A DNA stretch of 34,896 nucleotides from Cyanobium sp. Cruz-8D1 (GCF_024345975.1 NZ_JAGQCD010000030.1:1-34896); one strand, 5' to 3'; positions 17,702-27,272 are shown, numbered from the stretch's first letter. Notes: generated from the sequence alone by a model not told the origin. Program-made: numbers and translations.

Positions 17702-19402
17702 TCAGGAACATGCGAACTGGTTTGCTTTGAGAGCAGCCGCCAGGCTTTGGCGCTTGGCCCAGAGTTGCTCCAGCCGTTCCCGGTAATGGCGACCCACTGC
17801 GGCGGAGGAGAAGCGCTGGCGGTAGGAAGCGGCGTGGCCTTGATCAGGTTCAGCCTGCTCCAGGCGATACAGGGCCACTTCCCGCAGACGTTCGGCGGCA
17901 TGGTCCACGTCGGCATCGGCCCACACCTGGCCTTCATGATCGAAGTACTCGCCTTCCTGGACGGGGATCAGACGGCAGCGGACAGGGTGAGCCAATGGGC
18001 CGATGCAGAAATCGGTGGTGGAGCTGTAGTCGGTCACGATCACGTCGAGCCCGAGCTGAAGGGCCTCGGCGTGGCCACGGCCCAGGCCCTCGGAGCGGTG
18101 CAGTGAAACGAAGCCATCGCAGCAGCCGTAAAGCGCCAGCAGTTCGGCGCGCTCAAGGCTGGCCTCGATCACGTGCAGCCGCTGATCCTGGCGGGTGAAT
18201 CCCTTTAGCTCATCCCAGGCTTTGTTTGGCGAGGAGGGGGTGAGGGTCTTGATCACGAGGCCCACCTTTTCGCCAAGTGAATCGCTGGGGGGAAAGGCAC
18301 GACGGAAGGCCTCGAGGACCGCCATCGGGTTCTTTCGGCCGATTGTCGAGTTGAGGTCGAAGCCGAACACGAACAGCACTTTGCCCGTGGGCAACCCGAA
18401 GCGCTGGCGGGCGTCCGTGCGGGCCCGCGGATCGGTGTAGTGATCGTGGTTTTCAATCTCCGCCGGCGGCGGCATGCGCGTGAGGCGGAGGGTTCTTTCG
18501 CCGACATCCGACTTTGCGAAGGGCCGCAGGGCCTCCTTGATGATGCTGCTGTATGGCCAGGCTTCATCGGCAAGTTGAAGGATTGGTTCCCACTTCGTTG
18601 GCCATTTTTCGAGCTCCCAGGGCCAGGACGCAATGGTGTAACGACTTACCTGCTGTTTAAGACCATGTTCGCAATACCATCTCGCATGGGATGGGGCTGA
18701 CATGCAGACCAGATTGAAGGCATAGGGGCCTTCTTCGCCCGCAGGCAGCGTGAGATCCTCCAATCTCCGGTCGGTTGTGGCTGAACCATTCCGCGCTGGG
18801 TGGTCGATCACACAGAAGGGGATGGCCGCTGCTCGCAGTGCATCAGCAATGGCACGGCAATCTTCTCCAATCCCAAAGACATTGAAGGCGTGGCCGATGA
18901 GGTTCACGCCGAAGGGGCGTTCGGCGAAGCTGATATTCGTTTCTCTTTGTACCCTCTCCTGGAGGAGTGTATTCGGATTGAGCATTTCTGCTGCAGTGGC
19001 AGAAGCCTGTTGTGCTTCCCACCATTTCTGTAATGCCTTGGCTCTGAACGGCAGCGGATAGCGCAACTGCAGACTTTCCTCTTCCAGCCAACAGCTTGCG
19101 GCAAGCAGGCTGACGCCAATTCCTGGTAGTGGCTCCCGTAAGTACTTGCGGCTCGCTGGCAATCCTTCCAGAATTGACCAGCGATTTATCGCCTCGGCCA
19201 GGCGTTTTGAATATCGTCTGCTTCCTTTACTGTCTGCCAAGTCTGCCTTGATGTCTGGCGTTTCTCCTGTGGAGAAAATCAATCGCGCAGCTAAGCTTGT
19301 TGCAAGGTTAAGCTGCTGCTCTCGAATCTTATGCCTGGCCCGACGGAGAAGGGGACTCATCAGGATCAGCAAGCCTGCTCGCAGCTTTGGACGGATCCGC
19401 AT
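17702..19402 (-). CDS. family 4 (group 1) glycosyltransferase
   Basis: A 566-residue retaining GT-B glycosyltransferase. The C-terminal half is typical: VLFVFGFDLNSTIGRKNP, LVIKTLTPSS, RLHVIEASLERAELLALY, and the donor-binding SLHRSEGLGRGHAEALQLG near 430-447, which holds the nucleotide-sugar-binding acidic residues. NLIGHAFNVFGIGEDCRAIADAL (around 165-190) begins the N-terminal Rossmann domain; the first ~160 residues are not recognised. Context suggests assembly of the same surface polysaccharide. Mannosyl or heptosyl transfer from GDP donors would be plausible given the locus, but is not shown. Confidence 0.8.
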   Translation of the reverse strand: MRIRPKLRAGLLILMSPLLRRARHKIREQQLNLATSLAARLIFSTGETPDIKADLADSKGSRRYSKRLAEAINRWSILEGLPASRKYLREPLPGIGVSLLAASCWLEEESLQLRYPLPFRAKALQKWWEAQQASATAAEMLNPNTLLQERVQRETNISFAERPFGVNLIGHAFNVFGIGEDCRAIADALRAAAIPFCVIDHPARNGSATTDRRLEDLTLPAGEEGPYAFNLVCMSAPSHARWYCEHGLKQQVSRYTIASWPWELEKWPTKWEPILQLADEAWPYSSIIKEALRPFAKSDVGERTLRLTRMPPPAEIENHDHYTDPRARTDARQRFGLPTGKVLFVFGFDLNSTIGRKNPMAVLEAFRRAFPPSDSLGEKVGLVIKTLTPSSPNKAWDELKGFTRQDQRLHVIEASLERAELLALYGCCDGFVSLHRSEGLGRGHAEALQLGLDVIVTDYSSTTDFCIGPLAHPVRCRLIPVQEGEYFDHEGQVWADADVDHAAERLREVALYRLEQAEPDQGHAASYRQRFSSAAVGRHYRERLEQLWAKRQSLAAALKANQFACS

Positions 19403-19567
19403 CGTATGGGATGTGTTTCTTTCACTCTACCTTGCGATCCGCTTTCCTTGTGGGCGAGCCCAATTTATTCTCCCTCGGTTGGCATTGTCGTAACGACAAA
19501 GGCAAGGCAATTATTTCTTCGTCGTATTGGTGCGGCAGCGGTTTCAGGCCCAGGGCTCACCGTTCGC

Positions 19568-20524
19568 CTAAAAGAGAATCCCGTTGTGCATCTTAAGGAT
19601 GATCTCCTCAAGTCCATGGGCGGACTTCCACCCACACTTCTGTTCGATCAGCCTTGGGTCCATCTCTGAGTAAGTAAGATCCGTAGGGCGCAATAGATCT
19701 TGGCACGCCTCTATCCTTTCCTCCGCCTTTAACCCTGCCACTCTGCAGGCAGCCGCCACGAGCTCACGAAGGGAGTTGGTCTTGCCGGAGGCGATCAGGA
19801 AGTCCTGTGGCTTCTCTGCCTGCAGCATCAGGTGCATCGCCTCCACGTACTCCGGCGCCCAGCCCCAGTCGCGCCAGATGTCGAGATTACCCAGCACCAG
19901 CTTCTCCTGTTTCCCTTCTGCAATCGCCTTTACCCCCTGGATGATCTTCTGCGTCACGAACCGCTCAGGCCGCAGGGGGGATTCATGGTTGGCCAGGATT
20001 CCGGTGCAGGCAAACAGACCATAGGCCTCCCGGTAGTTCGCCACCTGCCAGAACGCCGTCGCCTTCGCCACGGCATAGGGGCTGCGGGGGCGGAAGGGGC
20101 TGTCCTCGTTGGCCGGAGTGCGGCCCGTGTCGCCGAAACACTCCGAACTGCCCGCATTGAACAGCCGCACCGGCGCGCCCAGATAGCGGATCACCTCCAG
20201 CAGGTTGAGGGTGCCGCCGGCGATCGATTCCATGCACTCCACCGGCTGCTCAAACGACAGCCCCACACTCGTCTGCCCCGCCAGGTTGTAGATCTCATCG
20301 GGCGCCACACCGCTCACCACCTTGAGCACGCTGCGGAAGTCGTTCGGTGCCAGCGACACGATCTCCACGCCCGCGCGGATGCCCAGCCGCTCCAGCCGGC
20401 TGGTGTTGGCCATCTGGGCATCACGGCTCGTTCCCACCACCCGGTAACCCTTGCCCAGCAGCAGGTGGCTCAGGTAGGCGCCGTCCTGTCCGGTGACGCC
20501 GAGGATCAGGGCGGTGCGACTCAT
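19568..20524 (-). CDS. gmd: GDP-mannose 4,6-dehydratase family protein
   Basis: SDR enzyme of 318 residues with LGVTGQDGAYLSHLLL (GxxGxxG at 9-15), NLAGQTSVGLSFEQP, the catalytic SSE at 126-128 and Y150/K154 (SPYAVAKATAFW), ILANHESPLRPERFVTQKI, and DWGWAPEYVEAM: a full GMD signature. GMD makes GDP-4-keto-6-deoxymannose for fucose, rhamnose or perosamine. A GMD paralog (DmhA/WcbK type) instead dehydrates GDP-D-glycero-D-manno-heptose in Yersinia pseudotuberculosis, Campylobacter and Burkholderia. Because this window encodes GDP-heptose synthesis, that substrate is a serious alternative. Seven bases separate it from the yvcK-like gene upstream. Confidence 0.85.
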   Translation of the reverse strand: MSRTALILGVTGQDGAYLSHLLLGKGYRVVGTSRDAQMANTSRLERLGIRAGVEIVSLAPNDFRSVLKVVSGVAPDEIYNLAGQTSVGLSFEQPVECMESIAGGTLNLLEVIRYLGAPVRLFNAGSSECFGDTGRTPANEDSPFRPRSPYAVAKATAFWQVANYREAYGLFACTGILANHESPLRPERFVTQKIIQGVKAIAEGKQEKLVLGNLDIWRDWGWAPEYVEAMHLMLQAEKPQDFLIASGKTNSLRELVAAACRVAGLKAEERIEACQDLLRPTDLTYSEMDPRLIEQKCGWKSAHGLEEIILKMHNGILF

Positions 20525-20531
20525 GGGTTGC

Positions 20532-21866
20532 TCAATCCTTGCGGTGTTTCCGGTAATAGCGAATCACCTCCTTGGCCACGCTGCGCGGCTCGTGGCGCAG
20601 GGTGGCACTGGGCCTGGCTCCCTGCAGCGGAGCCAGGATCACTTCATAGCCCTGTTCCTTGAGGCGTGCGGCCTCGCAGGTGACGGGTTCGGCTCCGCGC
20701 AGCCGGTACACGTCCAGCAGGCTGGAGTCGGCCAGGTCCTCCTGGGCCAGCACGGCGCTGAACAGGCGCTGCTCCACGCCAAGGCTGGCCAGCTGGGCTT
20801 CGATCGCCCGCAGGTGGCCGCCCACGTCCAGGCCGTCGGTCTCGCCGGGCTGGGTCATCAGGTTGCAGATGTACAGCCGCGGCGCCTTGCTGGCGCTGAT
20901 GGCGCTCACTAGTTCCGGTACCAGCAGATTCGGGAGCAGGGAGGTGTAGAGGCTGCCTGGCCCCAGCACGATCAGGTCGGCGTGGGCAATCGCCTCCAGG
21001 GCCCGGGGCAGGGCCGGCGGCCGCTCCGGCGTGCAGCCGAGGCGCACGATCGGGCAGGGGGCATGGCCGATCTGGGATTCGCCTTCGATCCGCTGCCCGT
21101 TCTCCAGCTCGGCCCAGAGGCGCACGTCGGCGTTGGTGGCCGGCACCACCTGGCCCTGCACCGCCAGCACGCGGCTGCTGGCGATGATCGCCGACTCCAG
21201 GCTGCCGGTGATCGCCGTCAGGGCGCTCAAAAACAAATTGCCGAAGCTGTGGCCCTCCAGGCCGCTGCCGGCCTTGAAGCGGTACTGGAACAGCCGGGTG
21301 AGCAGGGGCTCCTCCCGCGCCAGGGCCGCCAGGCAGTTGCGGATGTCGCCGGGGGGCTGCACGCCCAGCTCCCGCCGCAGCACGCCGCTGCTGCCCCCGT
21401 CGTCCGCCACCGTCACGATGGCGGTGAGGTTGCTGGAATAGCGCTTCAGGCCGCTCAGCAGCGTCGCCAGACCCGTGCCACCACCGATCGCCACGATGTT
21501 GGGGCCCCGGTTCAGCCGTCGCTGGGCCAGCAGGGCGTCCACCAGCAGGGTGTCTTTTTCCGGGGCCAGGGCCTGCTGGATGGCGCCGAAGCTGCGGCTC
21601 TGGCCCAGCCAGACCATGGCGGCGCCGACCAGCAGCACCAGCGGGCCGGTGATTTCCCGGGGCATCACCTGGGTGAGGCGATTCAGGCCCCAGCGGATCG
21701 TTTCGAGGGTCCAGTAGATCGGCTGCAGGTCGGCCCACACCGCCGCCCCCAGCAAGGCGATCACCAGGCCGAAGCCCGAGGTGATCATCCAGCGCTTCAC
21801 CACCAGACCTGGCTGCAGCCAGCGCGCCGCCCGCCGCGAGCGGCTCATCAGATCCTGCTGACGCAT
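20532..21866 (-). CDS. yvcK: YvcK/CofD-like protein with N-terminal membrane segments
   Basis: YvcK proteins (gluconeogenesis factor, CofD fold) bind UDP-sugars and influence cell-wall and carbon metabolism in Gram-positive bacteria; in cyanobacteria the role is less defined. The core shows NIVAIGGGTGLATLLSGL (GGGTG at 128-132), VTVADDGGSSGVLRRELG, PPGDIRNCLAAL, GHSFGNLFLSAL and LIVLGPGSLYTSLLPNLL, all family hallmarks. Two hydrophobic segments (about 28-45 and 73-88) precede it, so the protein is probably anchored in the membrane. ATG 21866 is preferred because the frame upstream is Arg-rich and looks non-coding. The gene is divergent from the ABC gene at 21998. Confidence 0.87.
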   Translation of the reverse strand: MRQQDLMSRSRRAARWLQPGLVVKRWMITSGFGLVIALLGAAVWADLQPIYWTLETIRWGLNRLTQVMPREITGPLVLLVGAAMVWLGQSRSFGAIQQALAPEKDTLLVDALLAQRRLNRGPNIVAIGGGTGLATLLSGLKRYSSNLTAIVTVADDGGSSGVLRRELGVQPPGDIRNCLAALAREEPLLTRLFQYRFKAGSGLEGHSFGNLFLSALTAITGSLESAIIASSRVLAVQGQVVPATNADVRLWAELENGQRIEGESQIGHAPCPIVRLGCTPERPPALPRALEAIAHADLIVLGPGSLYTSLLPNLLVPELVSAISASKAPRLYICNLMTQPGETDGLDVGGHLRAIEAQLASLGVEQRLFSAVLAQEDLADSSLLDVYRLRGAEPVTCEAARLKEQGYEVILAPLQGARPSATLRHEPRSVAKEVIRYYRKHRKD

Positions 21867-21997
21867 GTCGCCGCGGCCCACCCAGCGGGGGCGTCCGGGG
21901 CGGGAACCGCCTCGGCGCCGCCGGGCGTTCGCAGCGGGGCCTCGAAGCGTCAAGAGCAGGGCGTGGCAACGCGGCACAGACCAACGGAACTGTACGG

Positions 21998-22879
21998 ATG
22001 AAAAGCCCTTCCGGAACCGGCAGGATGGGAGCCGGGCCTCCGGGGTCCCCTTGCCGTGGTTCCTTGGCCCTCAGTCAACTGGCGTTGAAAGTTCCGCCGT
22101 CTTCGCCACCGGCGGCCCAGATGGAGAACCTCAGCATGCGCTGGGGCGAGACGCTGGTCCTCGATCGGGTCGACCTCAGCCTCGCCCCAGGGGAGCGGCT
22201 CGTGGTGGTGGGGCCCTCGGGCGCGGGCAAGTCGACCCTGCTGCGGCTGCTGGCGGGGCTGCAGCTGCCCAGCGACGGGCGGCTGCTCATCCACGGGGAA
22301 CCCCAGACCTACCTGCGCCTGGACCAGCGCCACCCCCCCGACGTGCGCCTGGTGTTCCAGAACCCGGCCCTGCTGGCCTCGCTGTCGGTCCGCGAGAACG
22401 TCGGCTTCCTGCTCTATCGCTTCAGCCGGCTGGGTGAGCGGGAGATCGCCGAACGGGTCGACCAGGCCCTGCAGGCCGTTGGGCTGGCGGGCATCGCCGA
22501 TCGCATGCCCGGCGAGCTCAGCGGCGGCATGCAGAAGCGGGTGAGCTTCGCCCGCGCCCTGATCGACGACCCCACCCTGGCGTCGGCCCGCACGCCCCTG
22601 CTGCTCTTCGACGAGCCCACGGCTGGCCTCGACCCGGTGGCCTGCACCCGCATCGAAGACCTGATCGTGCGCACCTCCCGCATCGTCAACGCCTCCACGC
22701 TCGTGGTGAGCCACGTGCTGAGCACGATCGACCGCTGCGCCGAACGGGTGGCCCTCCTCTACGACGGTCGCTTCCGCTGGATCGGTGCGGTCGAGGACTT
22801 CCGCGTCAGCACCAATCCCTATGTGGTGCAGTTTCGGAGCGGTAGTCTGCAAGGACCGATGCAGCCGGCCGAGAACTGA
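21998..22879 (+). CDS. ABC transporter ATPase, MlaF-like
   Basis: ATPase of an MCE-type lipid transporter: Walker A GPSGAGKS (72-79), Q-loop LVFQNPALLASLSVRENVGF, signature LSGGMQKR, Walker B LLLFDEPTAGLDP and switch HVLS. The short distance to the next gene, an MlaD protein, supports a role in phospholipid or glycolipid trafficking between membranes. The start is uncertain. ATG 22121 lies at the first beta-strand and would be short, TTG 22085 is possible, and ATG 21998 gives a low-complexity Pro/Ser/Gly-rich leader of ~40 residues. No permease (MlaE) is in the window; cyanobacterial MlaE genes often sit elsewhere. Confidence 0.88.
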   Translation: MKSPSGTGRMGAGPPGSPCRGSLALSQLALKVPPSSPPAAQMENLSMRWGETLVLDRVDLSLAPGERLVVVGPSGAGKSTLLRLLAGLQLPSDGRLLIHGEPQTYLRLDQRHPPDVRLVFQNPALLASLSVRENVGFLLYRFSRLGEREIAERVDQALQAVGLAGIADRMPGELSGGMQKRVSFARALIDDPTLASARTPLLLFDEPTAGLDPVACTRIEDLIVRTSRIVNASTLVVSHVLSTIDRCAERVALLYDGRFRWIGAVEDFRVSTNPYVVQFRSGSLQGPMQPAEN

Positions 22880-22883
22880 GCCC

Positions 22884-23906
22884 ATGCGCCGGAGTGTTCG
22901 TGAAGCCCTGGTTGGATTTTCCCTGCTGGCGGCCGTGGCCAGTGGCCTGGGTCTGTGGTTCTGGCTGCGTGGCGTCTCCCTGAGCCGCAACACCTGGACA
23001 ATCCGGGCCAGCTTCGCCGATGCCGCCGGCCTGGCCGTGCGTTCGCCGGTCACCTATCGGGGGGTGCTGGTGGGCAACGTCAGCAAGGTCACGGTCACCG
23101 ATACGGCCGTGCTGGCCGATCTGGAGATCAACGACCCGCGCCTGCGGCTGGCCCGGCCCCTGGTGGCCCGTGTCGCCTCGGCCTCCCTGCTCGGGGGGGA
23201 TGCCCAGGTGGCGCTGCTGGCTGGCGGACCCACCCTGCCGTCCAGCCTGCCGGGGCCGCGGGACCGGGGCTGCAACAACACCCGCATGGTGTGCAACGGC
23301 GGCCAGGTGAGCGGCATCGCCGCGGCCAGCTTCGACACCGTCACCGAGACCGTGCAGGGCCTGCTTGAGCAGGCCGAGAAGGAGCAGCTTGTGACCCAGA
23401 TGGTGGCGGCCACGGCTGCCTTCTCCAAGACCGCCAGGGAGACGGAGCTGCTCACCAAGAGCGGCCAGGTGTTCCTGCGGGATGCCCAGGTGCTGGTCAG
23501 CCAGCTGAACCGCTCGGCGGGCAAGGTGGATCCCATCCTGAGCAATCTCAACCTCGCCAGTGCCGATGCCGCCAGGGCCAGCAAGCACGTCGGCAACCTG
23601 GCGGCGGCGCTCGACAACCCCAAGACCGTGGCCGACCTCCAGGCCACCCTCACCAACGCCAAGCAGCTCACCGATCGCTGGTCGGCCGTCGGCGGCGACG
23701 TGAGCAGGCTCACCGGCGATCCGAAGTTCCTCGACGGCATCCGCAGCGTCTCGGTCGGCCTGGGCCGGTTCTTCGAGGAGCTCTATCCGGCCGAGGTGGA
23801 CGCGGCCCGCGACCGCAAGGGCCGCCAGGACGCCCGCGAGCAGGAGGCCAAAGCCGCCCGCCAGGCCGCCCAGGACCGGCTGGCTCCCAGCGTCAGAAGC
23901 CGTTGA
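22884..23906 (+). CDS. MlaD/MCE-domain protein
   Basis: Membrane-anchored MCE protein of 340 residues, the lipid-binding partner of the preceding ATPase. A single transmembrane segment (about 8-26, [19 protein letters not shown]) is followed by an MCE domain (~37-112): [20 protein letters not shown], then [11 protein letters not shown] and [10 protein letters not shown]. The C-terminal half is a long helical region ([22 protein letters not shown]-free repeats of Ala/Lys/Gln) expected to form a coiled or tunnel-like needle. ATG 22884 is 4 nt after the ATPase stop. The 3' end overlaps the convergent chlD gene by 14 bp. Confidence 0.87.
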   Translation: MRRSVREALVGFSLLAAVASGLGLWFWLRGVSLSRNTWTIRASFADAAGLAVRSPVTYRGVLVGNVSKVTVTDTAVLADLEINDPRLRLARPLVARVASASLLGGDAQVALLAGGPTLPSSLPGPRDRGCNNTRMVCNGGQVSGIAAASFDTVTETVQGLLEQAEKEQLVTQMVAATAAFSKTARETELLTKSGQVFLRDAQVLVSQLNRSAGKVDPILSNLNLASADAARASKHVGNLAAALDNPKTVADLQATLTNAKQLTDRWSAVGGDVSRLTGDPKFLDGIRSVSVGLGRFFEELYPAEVDAARDRKGRQDAREQEAKAARQAAQDRLAPSVRSR

Positions 23907-25989
23907 TCGCCTCCAGAGCGATGGCGGCGATCGCCTGGTCGCTGGCCTTGGGCAGCTGCACGTAGCGGCCGCCGGCGGCCTCGGCCAGCTCCTTGCCCAT
24001 GCCGCTACCGATGAACTTGCGTTCGGTGTCGATCACCAGCAGCCGCAGACCCAGGCTGCGGTAGCGGCCGGCCACCTGCCGCAGCTCCTCCTTGAGATCC
24101 ACAGGCTCCTCCCCCTCCAGCGCCGGTTGGCCCAGGGAGCGGCTCAGGGGCACGTTGCCCCGCCCATCGGTGATGGCCACCACCACCACCTGGCCGAGGT
24201 CGCCGGTGGCCAGGGCGTTGGCCCCCACCCGGGCCGCCTGGGCCAGGCCATGGGCCAGGGGTGATCCGCCGCCACAGGGCATCGACTCCAGCCGCCGGCG
24301 GGCGGCGGTGATCGAGCGGGTGGGCGGCAGCAGCACATCGGCCTGCTCGCCACGGAAGCTGATCAGGGCCACCTCGTCGCGGTTCTCGTAGGCCTCGGTG
24401 AGCAGGCGGATCACGGCCCCCTTGGCGCTCTGCATGCGGTTCAGGGCCATCGAGCCGCTGGCATCCACCAGGAAGATCACCAGGGCGCCGGCCTTGCGCT
24501 GCAGCTGCTTGGCCCGCAGGTCCCCCTCCTCCACGATCACCTTGCGGTGCGGTTCCCGGGCGCGGCGTGCCTTCTGGTAGGGCGCGGCGGCCCGCAGGGT
24601 GGCGTCGATGGCGATGCGGCGCACGGGGCCCCGGGGCAGCATCGGTTTGACGTAGCGGCCGCGGCTGTCGCTGAACACCACGGCCCGGCTGCCGCTGCCG
24701 CCGCTCTTGGCCTTCGCCGAGGCGAACACCAGCAGGTCGGGATCGATGGCGGTGGCCTCCGGATCGAGCAGAAACTCCTCGGGGATCTGGGGCGGGGCCT
24801 GGTCCTCCGGGCTGTCGTCCTGATCGTCGTCCGGTTCGTCCGGTTCGTCAGGCTGGTCGTTCTCCGGCTCCTCCTGGGGCGGCTCCGGGTCGTCCGGGGG
24901 CTGCTCCCCCTGGGGCGGCGGTGGCGGCGGGGGGGGCTCCATGGGCTGGTCGGGATCCGGGGGCGGCAGCTGCAGGGCCCGCGGGGCGATCACCAGCCGC
25001 ACCGCCACCTGCAGATCGTCCGCCTCCACCCGGTCGCGGCCGCAGAGGGCCGCATGGGCCCGGGCCACCCGTACCGCGTAGAGCTCGGCCCGGTGCCCCT
25101 CCACGCCGCCGCGGATGGCTTCGGTGACCAGGTAGCGGATCTGTTCGCGGTCGATGGCCACATCCGGCAGCCATTGGCGGGCCAGCAGCAGCTGGGTGGC
25201 CAGGGCTTCGGTTTCCTCCTGCCAGCGGGCGCTGAAGGCGGTGCTGGAGGCGCCGTGGTCGAGGGCCGAGCGGGTGATCGTCACCCGCTGATCGATGTCG
25301 AGCAGCTGGTTGGCCGACAGGGCGATGGCGAAGCGATCCAGCAGGTGGTCGCGCACCGCCCCCTCCTCCGGGTTGTAGGTGGCGATCAGCAGGCAGCGGC
25401 AGGGGTGGGACAGGCTCAGCCCTTCCCGTTCGATGCGGTTCTCGCCGGAGCCCACCGCCGCCAGCAGCAGGTTGGTGATGCCGTCGTCGAGCAGGTTGAG
25501 TTCGTCGACGTAGAGAACGCCGCGGTGGGCTTCGGCCAGCAGGCCGGGCTGGAACACCGGCGCCCCCGCGTTCAGGGAGGCGGCCACGTCCACCGAGCCG
25601 ATCAGCCGGTCTTCGGTGACGCCCAGGGGCACCTGGATGAAGGGCGCCGGCATCACCCGGGTGGGCAGCAGGGCGCCTGGATCGCTGCCGCTGGCATCGC
25701 CGCCCAGCTCGGTGATGCGGCGCCGGGTGGCCCCGTCCCATTCATCGGGCCGGGTGGGGTCGGCCTGCAGCAGTCCCGGGCCGTCCGCCAGGTCGATCAC
25801 GTCGATCGGCGGCAGCAGGGCATGCAGGCCCCTGGCCAGCACCGACTTGCCGGTGCCGCGTCCGCCGGCGATCACCACGCCGCCCAGCCCCGGATCCACC
25901 GCCGCCAGCAGCAGGGCCAGCTTCAGGGTGCCGTGGCCTGTGATCGCGGCCAGGGGGAAGGCCCTGCCGGCAACTCCACTTGCAACCAT
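23893..25989 (-). CDS. chlD: magnesium chelatase subunit D
   Basis: Subunit of the ATP-dependent Mg-chelatase that inserts Mg into protoporphyrin IX for chlorophyll synthesis; it pairs with ChlI and ChlH (not in the window). The N-terminal AAA+ domain has [18 protein letters not shown] (Walker A 42-49) and [21 protein letters not shown] proline-rich then acidic linker (~340-400: poly-Pro, then Glu/Asp/Gln-rich) is typical of ChlD. The C-terminal integrin-I/vWA domain has the MIDAS VDASGSM near 507 and ITDGRGN. Length of 698 residues fits cyanobacterial ChlD. It marks the organism as photosynthetic. Its ATG shares bases with the stop of an upstream minus-strand frame. Confidence 0.96.
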   Translation of the reverse strand: MVASGVAGRAFPLAAITGHGTLKLALLLAAVDPGLGGVVIAGGRGTGKSVLARGLHALLPPIDVIDLADGPGLLQADPTRPDEWDGATRRRITELGGDASGSDPGALLPTRVMPAPFIQVPLGVTEDRLIGSVDVAASLNAGAPVFQPGLLAEAHRGVLYVDELNLLDDGITNLLLAAVGSGENRIEREGLSLSHPCRCLLIATYNPEEGAVRDHLLDRFAIALSANQLLDIDQRVTITRSALDHGASSTAFSARWQEETEALATQLLLARQWLPDVAIDREQIRYLVTEAIRGGVEGHRAELYAVRVARAHAALCGRDRVEADDLQVAVRLVIAPRALQLPPPDPDQPMEPPPPPPPPQGEQPPDDPEPPQEEPENDQPDEPDEPDDDQDDSPEDQAPPQIPEEFLLDPEATAIDPDLLVFASAKAKSGGSGSRAVVFSDSRGRYVKPMLPRGPVRRIAIDATLRAAAPYQKARRAREPHRKVIVEEGDLRAKQLQRKAGALVIFLVDASGSMALNRMQSAKGAVIRLLTEAYENRDEVALISFRGEQADVLLPPTRSITAARRRLESMPCGGGSPLAHGLAQAARVGANALATGDLGQVVVVAITDGRGNVPLSRSLGQPALEGEEPVDLKEELRQVAGRYRSLGLRLLVIDTERKFIGSGMGKELAEAAGGRYVQLPKASDQAIAAIALEAINGF

Positions 25990-26451
25990 CAGGACGCCCG
26001 GACCCTGCTCACGTGGGCGCCAGTCTCGCTGATCAGAGGGTCGCTACCTGCAGGGCGGGGAGCGTCCGGGCACTCCAGGATGGCCATCAAGGCGTCGGCC
26101 AGAGCGGGGAGCTGAGCATAGTCCCGAAAATCATGATGATCATCGAAGAGGCTGCGCGATTCAACACCATGGAGCGCATAAAAACTCCACAGGCGATGCA
26201 AGTGTTGCCGGGACGAGTGTGTGGTGATGAGACTGACGCTGATGGGCAGCCGCCTGGGGCGAAATTCGCCACGCAACAATTCGGTGTAGGGATCTCCGAA
26301 GTGGCCGTCGCGCACCAGGAAGGGGATGCCAAGAACGCGACTATAAGTTTTTCCAGGTCTGGGGATCTGAATGTGGATGTGGAGGGTTTGGTCGAAAAAT
26401 GCGTTGAGCTTTCTTATCCTTTGATAAAGATAACTCCTGCGCGTCCGATCG
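25989..26451 (-). CDS. hypothetical protein, possibly N-terminally truncated
   Basis: Open minus-strand frame ending in a TGA that overlaps the chlD ATG. Its sequence looks protein-like ([62 protein letters not shown]) but I recognise no family. Between the end of the MNT gene and residue ~45 no in-frame ATG or GTG exists; the only ATG lies inside the MNT gene at 26555, and the first internal GTG is at about 26320. It may be a decayed gene whose 5' part was replaced when the HEPN/MNT module arrived. Translational coupling to chlD is possible but unproven. Confidence 0.4.
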
Positions 26452-26814
26452 CTACCTGTGCCACAACCAACGGCTGTCCCGTTGCAGGGCGGCGGCCATG
26501 GCTGAGCCGCTGGCCAGCAGCTCGGCGTGTTCGCTGGGCGTGAGCACCAGGGCATCGCAGCTGAGCGGCAGCTCCGCCAGGGGCCAGGCCAGCAGTCGCT
26601 GGTGTTGGGGGCCGCTGCTGCCGGTATCGATCAGCAGCAGATCGAGATCGCTGCCGACCCCGGCGTCACCCCGTCCGTAGCTGCCGAACAGGCCCACCCG
26701 CTCCAGGCCCGGATGCTCCGCCGCCACCTGGGCCGCCCAGAGGCGCACCTGGCTCAGCACCTGCTCCGGCTCAGGCCAGCGCAGCAGCGATTGCGTCAAC
26801 GATCGAACGGGCAT
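26452..26814 (-). CDS. MNT-type nucleotidyltransferase antitoxin of a HEPN/MNT pair
   Basis: Minimal nucleotidyltransferase of 120 residues: RVGLFGSYGRGDAGVGSDLD holds the GS motif (44-45) and the catalytic aspartates D56 and D58. Such proteins form toxin-antitoxin pairs with HEPN proteins, typically by transferring AMP onto the HEPN partner. ATG 26814 lies 43 bp inside the end of the HEPN gene, so the two are translated together. A deleted copy of this gene is found at 33179-33258. Confidence 0.83.
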   Translation of the reverse strand: MPVRSLTQSLLRWPEPEQVLSQVRLWAAQVAAEHPGLERVGLFGSYGRGDAGVGSDLDLLLIDTGSSGPQHQRLLAWPLAELPLSCDALVLTPSEHAELLASGSAMAAALQRDSRWLWHR

Positions 26815-27172
26815 GACGTAAGGCGTCCTCGCTCTGGAGCCGCCCAAAATGGTCGGTCGGGGCCCCATCGGGCAGGCTATCGGGGTAGCGCGTCGGGATG
26901 TAAAGGGCATCAAGGATGCGCAAACGGTCCTCCAGATCGCTGACGCTGGCCGCCAACTCAGCGGCGACGGCCGGAGGCAGATCGCGCCATGAGCGCCCGA
27001 GGCCGTGGCCCCACGCCTGCTGACCATGGCGGAGGTGCAAACCCTTGAGGGCTTTCTCCACCGCCTGATGGCAAGCAAAGCAGGCCCATTCATGGTGGCC
27101 GGCGGCGGCGCTGACTCCGGCCAGCTCCAGATCGGCCTGCGCCTGATGCAGCCAGTCGGCGGAACGATTCAT
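26771..27172 (-). CDS. HEPN-domain protein (toxin partner of MNT)
   Basis: Helical HEPN protein of 133 residues, with DWLHQAQADLELAGVSAAAG, the hallmark CFACHQAVEKALKGLHL, a later HGL, and LYIPTRYPDSLPDG. The classic Rx4-6H RNase motif is not obvious, so nuclease activity is uncertain. It is followed with a 44-bp overlap by the MNT gene, the standard order for this class of toxin-antitoxin module. Confidence 0.82.
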   Translation of the reverse strand: MNRSADWLHQAQADLELAGVSAAAGHHEWACFACHQAVEKALKGLHLRHGQQAWGHGLGRSWRDLPPAVAAELAASVSDLEDRLRILDALYIPTRYPDSLPDGAPTDHFGRLQSEDALRHARSIVDAIAAALA

Positions 27173-27224
27173 CTCACCATTGTGGTGGCGGCGGCTGCCA
27201 GCCCACCAGCACCCCGATCCAGCT

Positions 27225-27272
27225 GATCACGTTGATGCGCAATCCGGTGGTGGCGGAGGGGTGGTCGGGTTA
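27225..27272 (+). pseudogene. 3'-end relic of a fumarylacetoacetate-hydrolase gene
   Basis: A short frame ending in TAA at 27272 reads [14 protein letters not shown], almost the same as the last residues of the FAH-family gene at 30537 ([13 protein letters not shown]). About 24 bases (27239-27262 versus 30503-30526) are essentially identical. Both lie next to the 3' end of a VapC gene. It is either a remnant of a second FAH gene or a copied fragment. Confidence 0.5.

Noticed and set aside
20644..21984. Long open frame (446 codons) opposite/alongside the yvcK-like gene, rich in Pro, Gly, Arg and Ala
   Set aside because: Composition is typical of a shadow frame in GC-rich DNA. The YvcK frame on the same strand has clear family motifs.
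24547..26115. 522-codon plus-strand frame across chlD
   Set aside because: Antisense of chlD with Gly/Gln/Val-rich, low-complexity translation and no domain; chlD is certain.
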